A stretch of DNA of 64,000 bases from Sclerotinia nivalis (taxonomy: Eukaryota; Ascomycota; Leotiomycetes; Helotiales; Sclerotiniaceae), in assembly GCA_029531795.1 (NCBI GenBank), contig JAPEIS010000016.1, positions 1,054,001 to 1,118,000 on the forward strand. The letters are read 5' to 3'. A program made the position numbers and the translations under genes. Each line of letters opens with the position of its first letter. Within the stretch, counting starts at the first letter, position 1. The notes beneath the pieces were generated by a model, which saw nothing but the letters and a program-made list of their open reading frames with translations, was not told the DNA's origin and searched no databases. Shown one piece after another: positions 34,889-44,199 of this stretch.

Positions 34889-35229
34889 TGTTGGAAGGGC
34901 CATCAAGTATATATTATTATGTGTGTAACTAATATTCTATAGTACAGCTTGAAGAGATATGTGTGCTAGTGCGGAAGCTAGTATTAGCAAACATCACATG
35001 TTCTAACATCCCCCCTATAATCAAAAACCATAACCATTAAAGAACTATATGAAATGTATAATAAAGCCTCGTTAATTCCCGTAGCAACATTTTAGCCTTC
35101 AACTATAATCGCATTGTCTAGTTTCCCTGTGGAAGTTCAGCAATCTATGATCCTAAGCTCATGTTACGGTACAAGAGTACTCCCAATTATTCTATATCAA
35201 TATCGAGCTCTAAATCAGTGTAATGTGTA

Positions 35230-36960
35230 CAAAAGCCGGGGTATATAAATTGTTTGGTGAGAATATCCACTGTTTGATCGATTCCTGCAATCTATAAGAC
35301 TCTAAGCTTGTTTGTATCAATTATATCGTCTTTAATGTAATGCTATCTGATATTAATATGCTTTGCCTTGCTATGAAACTTATTTTCCTTAATCCAATCT
35401 ATATTGCTTTTGTTGTCGCAATATAATGTTGGAATAAATGGTTCGATCGAAGATCTTTCCTTTAGATCCTGAATTAGCTTTTCTATTTATACTAATTCCT
35501 TAGATCCTTCGTTTACGGTGATGATCTCTGCCTCTATTGTGCTTTGAGAGGTAGATTTCTGCTTTGTGGACGATCAGATTATTGTTCCTCTGTATCTCAT
35601 AATTACAACACCCTAAATTGATTTGTTTCGTTGTTCAGAACTCCATGTAGAATCTATGAAAGCATTGTATTCGGAAGGTAGTTGTCGTAATCGTCCTGAG
35701 TATACCAAGCCAACATCGATCGTATTTGCAAGATATTAAAGTAGATGCTTTGTATAAACAAGGTGTTGTTCTTTAGGTGATTATATAACTCTAGCTAATT
35801 GTTCTATAGCAAAAGAGATATCGGATCGATTGTAATTTGCTAGGTATATTGTCGAATCTACGATTTGCAGATATAAATTCTTGTTGTTCTTTTCGAATAA
35901 TTCTTCTATCTTTACTGTATGAATAACTGTTCCTGGGGGGAATAACAGATTCTTTTTCGCAGAATCGTCGATTTGAAATCGCTGGAGGATCTTTTTCGTG
36001 TAATTTGAATTGTAAATTTTGAGGGTTCGTTTTGCTCTATTTCGTTCGATTTGAAATCCTAGAAATATTTGAGTAGACCCTAAATCCTTGCATTTCCATC
36101 GTTCACCAATCCTTTTTTTGATTTTGTCGATATCTGTTCGTTTCCCGATAATTAGTATATCGTCGATGTATAGGAGAATAGAAATGCCTTTACCAACGAA
36201 TAGATTTGGATCTGTGGAGGAAACTGATAAATCTAATTCTTTAAAGAACTTCTTAATTGTTAATCATCAAATTTTTGGGGCTTGTTTAAAACCATAAAGT
36301 GACTTTTTGAGTTTGAGGAAAACTCTAGCTCCTTGAAGGTTTTTTTGAAGCATTTTTTTGATTTCAGGGAATACTTCCTTAAAGAATTGTGGAATTTCTA
36401 TTAGTATTTCTGTATCTATTAGTTTCTTATTAAGAAAAGCAGTATCTATATCTATATTATCTATTTCTAGATCTTCAGATGTAGCTTTAGCGAATAGAGT
36501 TCTCAATGTAGAATATCTTTCGATTTCTGCAAATGTCTTTTTGAAATCGATACTTTCCTTCTGTAGATATCCTTTCACAATGAGTTTAGCCTTTCGTTTA
36601 ACTATCTTATTGAATTAATTCATTTTGTTCTGTAGAATCCATTTGGAAGTCATTAGTTTCTTGCCTCCCGGTACTTCCCCTTGTATAATCTCGAATGTAC
36701 TGTTCTCCCAAAAACTAATCAATTCAGATCTGATAACTTTTAATTATTGCTCACTGTCTTTTCGCATAACCTTCTCAAGTTCTATTGCCTCAAGAGGTAC
36801 TACTGGACCACCGATTTGAACAGAATTTTCAATATCAATAGTAACAACTTTCAAGGCTTTTATTTGTTGTACAATTTGATTATTAAAAATCTTTCTCAAA
36901 CGATATTTGCAAACAGTATTCAATAAATTTCTAACTGTATTGGCATCTACTTATGGGATC
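35230..36960 (-). pseudogene. Copia RT and RNase H region
   Basis: RT pieces are the open stretch at 36267..36578 (IDFKKTFAEIERYSTLRTL, NIDIDTAFLNKKLIDTEILI, FLKLKKSLYGFKQAP), the classic copia N-terminal RT blocks. The catalytic-motif region follows at about 36,140-36,180 (YIDDILI-like on the minus strand). RNase H at about 35,400-35,600 reads STIEAEIITVNEGSKEL and LYCDNKSNIDWIKENKFHSK, then HINIRQHYIKD, the copia RNase H motifs. Several stops and frame changes are present. Confidence 0.8.
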
Positions 36961-37538
36961 TCCTTTTGTATCGAAAATCTTCCTTTTTTCTTTTGTTGAA
37001 ACCCTTCCACTACAAACAATGGATCTCTTTTTTTAGCTTTTGGAGCTCTCTTATCTGTACTAGATTTTGAAATTGCCCTGTCTGTACCAGACTTTAGGGT
37101 TGCTTTGTCTATACCAGACTTTGAAATTGCTTTGTTTGTATCAGACTTTAGAATTGCTTTGTTTATACTAGACTTTGATTCAATTGAAGTTTCTTTAAAT
37201 AGAAAACTATATTCATTGAAATCAATATCTACAATTCTTATTATTTTCTTAAAAAGGAAACTAAATAAAAGATAAATATAATATCCATCCATTCCAACGA
37301 ATATAAAGTTTCCTTTTAATATTCATAATTCAAACTTCTTTGTTAGTTTTCCTGGATATTAAGGATTGAAAGTAAATGCTTTATAATCAAACATTCGTAG
37401 ATTTGAGAAATCCAGTAATCTGTTGTAATATACTTCGAAAAGAGTTATCGCTGTAAATAAAAATCCTGATTTCCCAAATGGTAAAGCTTTCATTGAAGCT
37501 TTGTTGCATAACCAAACAGTATAACGAATTGTCAGCTC

Positions 37539-38960
37539 CTATTGATCGTTTGGTATATTTACCTGATCGAGTAAACTCCTAGATCTAGCACTGATATCTT
37601 GAATTTGTTTTTCGGCGACTCCATTCATTGAATACTTTCCTGGAGGAAAAGGTTCAAATTGTATACCAAGTTTCTTAAATTCGTCTTGAAATGCTATACC
37701 AAATTCGCCTTTTCTATTATCTGTACGAACAACTACAACTTTTTCTTTTATTTCGTTTTCAATTTCCTTAATAAGATCCATTAGAACAGGAACCATTGTT
37801 GTAGCCTTTTTATCCTTCGTATAACGTATCCAATCAATTCTTGTAGTATTATCTGTAATGAGAAGAAAGTATCTATTTCCATTTGTCGAAGGAGAAAGAA
37901 TTCCTGAGAGATCACAATGTATACGTCGAAACTTCTTGAATGTACGAATAGTTGTTTCTTTGTTGAAATGCTCTCTCATTCGTCCTGAAAGGCATAATCC
38001 GCAAGCTCTTCTTCCTTTCGTTTTGGATCTCTTAGCAAATTTCAATCCTTTAAATCTTTTCTTCAGTCTGTCCATTTGATCGTAGTTGAAATGTTTTAAA
38101 CATCGATATACTAATTCTGTGTTTGTTTCTTCGAGATCTTCTTCTTCGTTGTCTTAAAAAGTAAGATTCGCTATATTTATTTGAGGTGATTGTTTGATTA
38201 TATATAATCCGGACGTAAGTTTTGCAATGAATTGAAATTATCCGAATTTCCAACAAAAAGCTGAATCTTCTTCAAAGATAACTTTACATTTTGTTAATGT
38301 AAGGAGTTTGACAGATATTAATTGTATATTTCTGAATTCTAATACGAATCAAACATCTATGAATTCGAAATTGCTAATCCTGATTTTCTCAAATACAGTA
38401 CTTTTAATATAGATATTATTTGCAATCTTTATATTCTTTAGAGTCGATTAATATTGAATATATTCAAGATTGTCGATTTAATTAATAAAATGTTGAATGA
38501 CTCCTAAATCAAATATCCAATCCGTATTTGAATCAATTATATATATAACAGATTCTAAATAGACAATATCATTGTATTGATCTCCTTCAACCATTTGAAC
38601 CTCAGCTTCTTCATCATTATTATCATCATCCTTTCCTTTCTTGCCTTTTCTAGTAAATGCTTTAACTTTTATTAAAGTATAGCAATCCTTTTGATAATGA
38701 TTATATTTATAACAGAATCGATATTGATCCTTTGCAATTCCTCCATTTGATATATAATTTCTACAACCATTGCCTCGATTTTGTTTGCTGCAATCGTTTC
38801 TACTATATCCTCGGCTACTGCCTCTACCTCTACCACCTCGAAAAGCACCTCGTTTTTCTCGACCTCGACCGTTTCCCTTCGTATTAGAATGATTATTGTC
38901 AGTGTAGGTTACCGTAATAGTAATTGGTTTTTCATAAATATTAAAGGTTATCATTATTTG
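37539..38960 (-). pseudogene. Copia Gag zinc knuckle, protease and integrase
   Basis: Gag fragment 38478..38954 has a Gly/Arg-rich run (GREKRGAFRGGRGRGSSRGY) and a damaged zinc knuckle (YRFCYKYNHYQKDC, first Cys changed to Tyr, which a G-to-A change explains). Next, DWIFDLGVIQHF is the protease active-site region (family D-S-G-A). The integrase stretch 37539..38075 shows CGLCLSGRM, then RIHCDLSGIL, NTTRIDWIRYTKDK, VVVRTDNRKGEFGIAF and YSMNGVAEKQIQ, that is, the D..D..E core with the last Glu kept as VAEK. Confidence 0.8.
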
Positions 38961-39773
38961 TTGAAAATTCTGATCGATATTAAAAACAAATATCTTTGCT
39001 GTTTGCTAATCTTTTGTTTCGGGAATCTTATTTATGAATTGAATATAAATCTTTTTATAGCTGATTAATCATATGCTATTGGAAATTTATTGTTGATAAT
39101 GAAAAAGACGTTCGACGAAATTTCGAAAAATTTGAGTTTTGAGATTGAAGGTTTCGAATAGAAATTAACGACGAACTTCAGTAATAAAATAAGGATGAAT
39201 GTTATTATCATATAATTTGAAAGTTTCTCATATAAAAACAACATCGAGATTATCAATATACTCAACAAGGCTTGAACGATAAATTGTATTTACTCCAAAG
39301 TTGAATATAACAATTGTATAACCTTTTCTTTTCTTGTAATTATAAAGTAAAGCATCAAAATAATCTGGATCAGAAGGATCTGATTGATTTTCGATATTGT
39401 TGATAATATCGATAGCTTCAACTGCACCAAGTACAAGCAAATAGGATTCCTTGAATTCACTCCAGTTATCTCTGTTGAAAACAACAATACTGCTTCATTT
39501 CATAGAGACTGTGATGAGTTCAGAGGTTGGATTGAAAGGCGCCATTGTTGATTTTTGTATAAATAATATGTTCTGAAGAAGAATATAATATGATATCGTA
39601 TTATAGTAAACAAGTCTTTATGTATATATCTACACAGAGCTCATAACCTATTGGAAGGGCCATCAAGCATATATTATTATATATATAACTAATATTCTAT
39701 AGTACAGCTTGAAGAGATATATATGCTAGTGCGGAAGCTAGTACTAGCGAGCATCACGTGTTCTAACAATTTT

Positions 39774-40064
39774 ATTCTAATCTTTTTATATTATTCGATA
39801 AACTATTATATAAATCCTATTAATTATATTCCAAAAGAAACAATAGTAAAGGATTTTAATAATAATAGAATCTTTTTTTATATAATAATATTCTAATCTT
39901 CTTTAATAAAATAGAATAATACCAAAACAATAACAAACTAATTAGATACAAATACATAATATACAAAAATAAAATATAAATAATATTAAATTATAAAATT
40001 ATCAATTCATTATTATATATTTTCGATATTAAAATAATAAATATTCTAAAAGAAATTCAATATA
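39774..40064. other. AT-rich spacer
   Basis: Nothing recognisable between the copia element and the 104-bp mini-element. Confidence 0.35.
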
Positions 40065-40168
40065 TGTCACGGGTTCATAACTCTATCGAGTAGTGTTGAT
40101 ACCGATCAAACTACTTCTACCCTTTTAGGGGTTTCGTGGCCTAGTGGTAGAGTTCTAGCCCCGTGACA
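40065..40168 (+). mobile_element. 104-bp LTR-like mini-element with target duplication ATATA
   Basis: Starts TGTCACGGG and ends CCCCGTGACA, with ATATA on both sides (40060-40064 and 40169-40173). The ends are inverted-complementary over about 9 bp and resemble each other further in (AACTCTA). It contains GTGGCCTAGTGGTAGAGTTC, close to the A-box of a tRNA gene. It is far shorter than other LTRs here and holds no coding sequence. It could be a solo LTR of a very short-LTR family or a non-autonomous element. Confidence 0.75.
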
Positions 40169-40356
40169 ATATACAAGAATTCCACCACAAACAATCGATA
40201 CAAAGATCTAACTTTGTATTAATAATATTTCGATTATTTAAAAGGAAATATTTCGGATTTGTTTTAATAAACTATTATAGATAATCATATATTATCTAAT
40301 TATATATATAATGATTTACAATCATTATATTCTTTATAATATCATTACTTCATCTA

Positions 40357-42208
40357 ACGTGGTTTATCAGTGTGCGGGTCATATCAGTGTGTGGGTCACT
40401 TTCACCTCAATTCACTCTTTCAAACCCATATTATTCAACAACAATTAAATCAATTGATTAAAACTATAAAGATTCTAATAATCTAGGATCTATTACATTA
40501 TTTTGACAAGTCCTTGTATTATGCCCAGTCTTTCCACACTTACTACAGCATCGACTAGAAGATGCTTCCCCATTAGAATTCCCCCCTTTTTGACGCTCGT
40601 CATATTGAATCTGAATATCAACCTCTTGCTGAAATAATATATCGGTAACCTCTTGTCCAGTAAGCACTCCTCCTTGACGTAATTGAGTTTTTTTTGCGCG
40701 TCGACGCTTGCTTAATGCCTCATTTGCTGCCCGAAGTATACGAATCTCTGCATTTAAAAGTGTATTTTCATGTGCTAATCTCTCTATACCCTTAGCTAAA
40801 GCTAATACAGTCTCGAATATAGGTGTAGGAGAGCTTGATTGATGACGAGCCATTCGAGATCTTACTAAAGTCGATTGTGAAAGAGCTTCAGTTGGGTTGT
40901 GAGGGGTTTGAGAAGTCCATAAATCTTGATCGAAAGAGGGGGGAGTAGGTGTGCGAATTCGAATATCTAGTTTCGAAAGTACAGCTTCAGGATCAAATGG
41001 TATTAAACCTGTTCCTCGAAACCCTGATTTCATATTCTGAATCGTAATTGATTCTTGGTATGCAGCTTTGAAAGCTATAAAGAATTCAACTTTCGAAATA
41101 TGATTGATATGTGCCTTGATAAACCCATCAATTTGAGTACCATATGAACGTTTCAGGCTGCTAAAACAGCCAACATCAAGTGGTTGAGTTAAATGACTTG
41201 AATGTGGTGGTAATTTTAAATAGATAATATCATTCTCTTTGCAATACGACTGAAAAGGTACTGATTCATGGCTTTCATGCCCATCTAGTACCAACATTCG
41301 ATATTTGCCCTTTCTTCGATTCTTAGTATGCTTATCGAAGTGTTTCAACCATTCTAAACCTGTCTCATTGTTTGTCCATCCATTAGATGTAGGTTTAATA
41401 GCCCATTCCGCAGGAAAGTCGGTTTCGGTATACCAATTGGAAAGATGAACCTGTCCTTGAACCACTAGAAATGGGGGTATGGTTTCACCCTCCCCATTTC
41501 CACATATTATTGCTGTAGCCCATTCTCGATTGCCTGGTTGTACTGATTTACTTCTACCGCATCTCTCAGCACTAGTGACAACCATTGCAGCACATATAAT
41601 CTCCATCATAAAGCCTGTTTCGTCGAAATTGTAGAAATCGCTGTCGAGAATACCATATTTCGCTCGCATATTCGAAACCAATCGAAACCACTCTTCAATA
41701 AGCTTAGGATCTTCGCAGAGAGCTCTTTGAAAGTCATAAACACGATTAAAACGCATCTTTAATTCGATTCGACGCTTTACGAATCGATGCGCCCAGAGCT
41801 TCCCAACACACTTTGCACCCCTCGATTCAAGAATATGATTCGCCATATCTTCCACATTTCTGAGTTTAGGTGGAAATCCTCTCATATCCATATCGAGTAT
41901 ATACTCAGAAATGATATTCTCTTCTAATTCTGAAAGATTATAAGATTTAGGTCGATATTCGGAGCGAGGAGTAAAACCATTAATTCTACGCTGTAGTGTT
42001 GTATTCGAGATATTATACATCTTCGCAACTTTTCGAATGCTTATTTTTTTGTCTTTTTGAATATCTTCGATAGCGAGGAGTATACGGGCTTCTTGGTTAT
42101 TCGAATTCATTGTAGATTGTTGATAAAACGCGTGTTGAAAGAGAAGAGATTGAATTGAGGTGAAAGTGACCCACACACTGATATGACCCGCACACTGATA
42201 AACCACGT
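40357..42208 (-). mobile_element. Intact Fot1/pogo-type DNA transposon (1,852 bp)
   Basis: Perfect 58-bp inverted repeats (40357..40414 and 42151..42208) with no mismatch, flanked by TA on both sides (40355-40356 and 42209-42210). Each repeat contains two near-copies of ATCAGTGTG(C/T)GGGTCA, likely transposase-binding sites. The single gene is uninterrupted. The surrounding elements are all damaged, so this is a recent insertion. Confidence 0.97.
40464..42110 (-). CDS. Fot1/pogo transposase with C-terminal zinc knuckle
   Basis: Intact 548-codon gene. The open frame extends upstream into the inverted repeat, but I start at ATG 42108-42110 (MNSNNQEARILLAIEDI) because the longer frame begins at GTG inside the repeat. 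Domains: Psq-type helix-turn-helix (about 5-45, ISIRKVAKMYNISNTTLQRR); CENP-B/Tc5-type DNA-binding domain (about 60-135); DDE core with Asp163 (FNFDETGF in context YNFDETGF), Asp276 (LVLDGHESH) and Asp312 (HLTQPLDVGCFSSLK); a coiled-coil stretch (about 440-490, LAKGIERLAHENTLLNAEIR); and a C-terminal C-x2-C-x4-H-x4-C zinc knuckle CSKCGKTGHNTRTC (522-535). All catalytic residues are present, so it probably encodes a working enzyme that cuts and pastes the element at TA sites. Confidence 0.95.
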   Translation of the reverse strand: MNSNNQEARILLAIEDIQKDKKISIRKVAKMYNISNTTLQRRINGFTPRSEYRPKSYNLSELEENIISEYILDMDMRGFPPKLRNVEDMANHILESRGAKCVGKLWAHRFVKRRIELKMRFNRVYDFQRALCEDPKLIEEWFRLVSNMRAKYGILDSDFYNFDETGFMMEIICAAMVVTSAERCGRSKSVQPGNREWATAIICGNGEGETIPPFLVVQGQVHLSNWYTETDFPAEWAIKPTSNGWTNNETGLEWLKHFDKHTKNRRKGKYRMLVLDGHESHESVPFQSYCKENDIIYLKLPPHSSHLTQPLDVGCFSSLKRSYGTQIDGFIKAHINHISKVEFFIAFKAAYQESITIQNMKSGFRGTGLIPFDPEAVLSKLDIRIRTPTPPSFDQDLWTSQTPHNPTEALSQSTLVRSRMARHQSSSPTPIFETVLALAKGIERLAHENTLLNAEIRILRAANEALSKRRRAKKTQLRQGGVLTGQEVTDILFQQEVDIQIQYDERQKGGNSNGEASSSRCCSKCGKTGHNTRTCQNNVIDPRLLESL

Positions 42209-42210
42209 TA

Positions 42211-42628
42211 TTAGAAGTATTTCATTCTGTTATAAATCGAATGTTGCGGCTACATTGCGAATGGGAAGCGGCTCCAGTAGGTTCTCCAGAAAAAGTAGTA
42301 GTTCGAAGAAGTTTAAATAATCGTTAGTTTAATTTTACTCAAAGAATGGAAGCTTTTTTTTGCAAACAAAAGAAATATAATTTAAAACGAGAATCTCGGG
42401 ATATAAAAGAAACTGTATTAGTGTTGAATGTATAGGTAAAGAAAAGGGTGAAGTTGCTCGAAACTGATGTAAATTTGTTTCGATATTTCGTTGGTATATT
42501 TATAATATTTATAAATGTTTTTGATTAATTTTCCATTAGTTAGAACAAAATTCTGTAGATAAATTGGTAAGTGAGGTCAAATTGAAGGATACCTTTAGTG
42601 AAGAGGATAATTCTAATGCTATTTCTGT
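42211..42628. other. AT-rich spacer right of the Fot1/pogo element
   Basis: No gene recognised. The sequence changes composition at about 42,600, where the unknown open frame begins. Confidence 0.35.
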
Positions 42629-42641
42629 TTAATCTAAATCG

Positions 42642-43178
42642 TTGAAATCCTTTCGTACTTCGGCAAAACGAGCAAGTTGTAAAAGTGCCAAAGGCAAAAC
42701 AAAAGGTACGCGGAATACTGGCGATCGTGTAGTGAAGGAGGAGTGGACAACTCCATTTTCTATTTTTAAAACAAAGAAGATTGGAGAAGTTCGCAAATTG
42801 GTTCTCGCAAAGAGAAAGATATCGGAACCTGTTGAACCTCTCGACGATGATGATGAGGATATTGAACCGACTGGCGGCGGAAAACCCTCGGTTCCTAAAA
42901 AGTCCAAGAAGGAGAAGACTAAAACTTCTGTTGTGATCAATATACCTTCTTCGTTTTCAAAAAGCTTTGGTACATTGAGTACTATTCCGGAACCAAGTGT
43001 GGTACTGTCGGCGAAGCGTCAAGAAGCATCTGTTCCCTTGACGAAATCAAGTGTGCCAATAATGGGCAAGGAAGCAATTGGGGATGGGGATTTGTTAAAT
43101 TTTTCTAGCCCTGATACTGTGAGTAATATCCCAGGTGAGTATGATTCATATGAAAGGGCTCTTGTTTCCAAACAATGA
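42642..43178 (+). CDS. Unknown charged protein fragment
   Basis: 178-codon open frame with normal-looking, Lys/Ser/Pro-rich composition (KSAKGKTKGTR, a PVEPLDDDDEDIEPTGGGK acidic patch, then VPKKSKKEKTKTSVV). No family recognised. The amino-acid use is not that of random AT-rich DNA, and the frame has no internal stop. A second stretch at 43266..43448 (EPDTDENSDNIGEDGLLKIE then VRERRKRERYMAKEN), in the same frame, may be the continuation after stop codons. It could be a host gene remnant or a transposon ORF. The ATG at 42642 may not be the true start. Confidence 0.4.
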   Translation: MKSFRTSAKRASCKSAKGKTKGTRNTGDRVVKEEWTTPFSIFKTKKIGEVRKLVLAKRKISEPVEPLDDDDEDIEPTGGGKPSVPKKSKKEKTKTSVVINIPSSFSKSFGTLSTIPEPSVVLSAKRQEASVPLTKSSVPIMGKEAIGDGDLLNFSSPDTVSNIPGEYDSYERALVSKQ

Positions 43179-43426
43179 ATATAATGAATCTTTATTGATC
43201 GATAACTAGTCGTTAACGAATTTGTCGGACCAAGACTTCGAACTGTAGACAGCTCTCTTTCTGGTATGCGGATATCACAGGTTATACGTCGTAATCCTGT
43301 TGTTGAGGAGTGTATCAGATGTATGTTTCATCAATCGGTTGAGCCAGATACTGATGAAAATTCTGATAATATTGGGGAGGATGGCCTGTTGAAGATAGAG
43401 GTGAGGGAGCGGAGGAAGCGTGAACG

Positions 43427-43552
43427 CTATATGGCAAAGGAAAATTAATGTATTAGAAAGGTTTTCAAAACAATAGGTAAAGTGAGTGACTATATGGCAA
43501 AGGAAAATTAATGTATTAGAAAGGTTTTCAAAACAATAGGTAAAGTGAGTGA
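43427..43552. repeat. Perfect tandem duplication of a 63-bp unit
   Basis: Two direct copies, 43427..43489 and 43490..43552, without a visible mismatch. The unit includes TATATGGCAAAGGAAAATTA. Being perfect, it is young. It lies at the junction of the unknown ORF and the broken 3' end of chromovirus B. Confidence 0.9.
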
Positions 43553-43579
43553 GCGTTTTTGCGGTGTGCATCAATCGTA

Positions 43580-43780
43580 TTACTTCTTAGTTCTTTGCTT
43601 TCGTTGTATAGGTGATGTATTTTCCTTTTCATAGTTTTCCAATTGTCTTTTAACATGCGTTAAATTTCGTGAAGCTTCCCAAGTATCTTCTGTTGGTTGA
43701 TAGCCTTTCCATCGTACTAAATATTGCATTCCTCGTTCTTTTTTTCTATGTGCTAATATCTTTTCAACTTCATATTCCAT
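43580..43780 (-). pseudogene. Chromodomain end of chromovirus B Pol
   Basis: Uninterrupted 66-codon stretch: EYEVEKILAHRKKERGMQYLVRW is a chromodomain beginning, followed by KGYQPTEDTWEASRNL and VKRQLENYE. The three aromatic/hydrophobic positions that line the methyl-lysine pocket (Y in EYEVEKIL, W in VRWKGY, W in DTWE) are present. Chromovirus chromodomains steer integration toward H3K9-methylated chromatin. The flanking Pol frame is broken. Confidence 0.85.
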
Positions 43781-44199
43781 ATATCCATCAATTTCTTCAG
43801 GAGGCGGAGGATCAACGACACTATTATGTTGATATTATGATTCTAGTAAAGAAACATAGAAAACATTATATATTTTGTATAATGATAGAAGCGCTAATTC
43901 ATATATTTATCCATTGTTTATAATATTGGTAATAATAAAGGGGCCTATAAAACGATCAGAAAATTTCTTTTTGGGTTATAATTGTTTAATGTTTTTGGTA
44001 CTAAGTATAACTTTGTCGCCGATATGAAATCGTTAAGATAAATCCTTTTTATTATTCTCTGATCTTCTTTTTGTAGACTTTTCCCAAATCTCTGTTAATT
44101 TTATCTTTTCTTGATTCAACGATTCAATATGTTCTTTTGCAGTGGGTGCTTTCCCTTCGGTATCGATATCTTTGTTGATATAATTGAAAGTAGGTAGAT

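Larger units (their letters stand above)
34889..39768 (-). mobile_element. Complete but decayed Ty1/copia retrotransposon (4,880 bp)
   Basis: Short 120-bp LTRs (34889..35008 and 39649..39768), with TGTTAGAACA and TTCCAACA/TTCCAATA ends on the minus strand. ATTTT flanks both sides (34884-34888 and 39769-39773). A polypurine tract (GATTATAGGGGGGA on the minus strand) lies beside the left LTR, so that is the 3' LTR. A primer-binding-like GGTTATGAGCTCTG follows the right LTR on the minus strand. Domain order on the minus strand is Gag, protease, integrase, RT, RNase H, the copia order. Confidence 0.95.

Noticed and set aside
40060..40170. A tRNA gene at the 104-bp element
   Set aside because: There is an A-box-like stretch, but no B-box at the proper distance downstream and no full cloverleaf; it lies within an element with target duplication.
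42151..42208. Extended N-terminus of the Fot1 transposase into the inverted repeat
   Set aside because: The longer frame would start at GTG within the terminal repeat; the ATG at 42108-42110 gives the expected transposase start.
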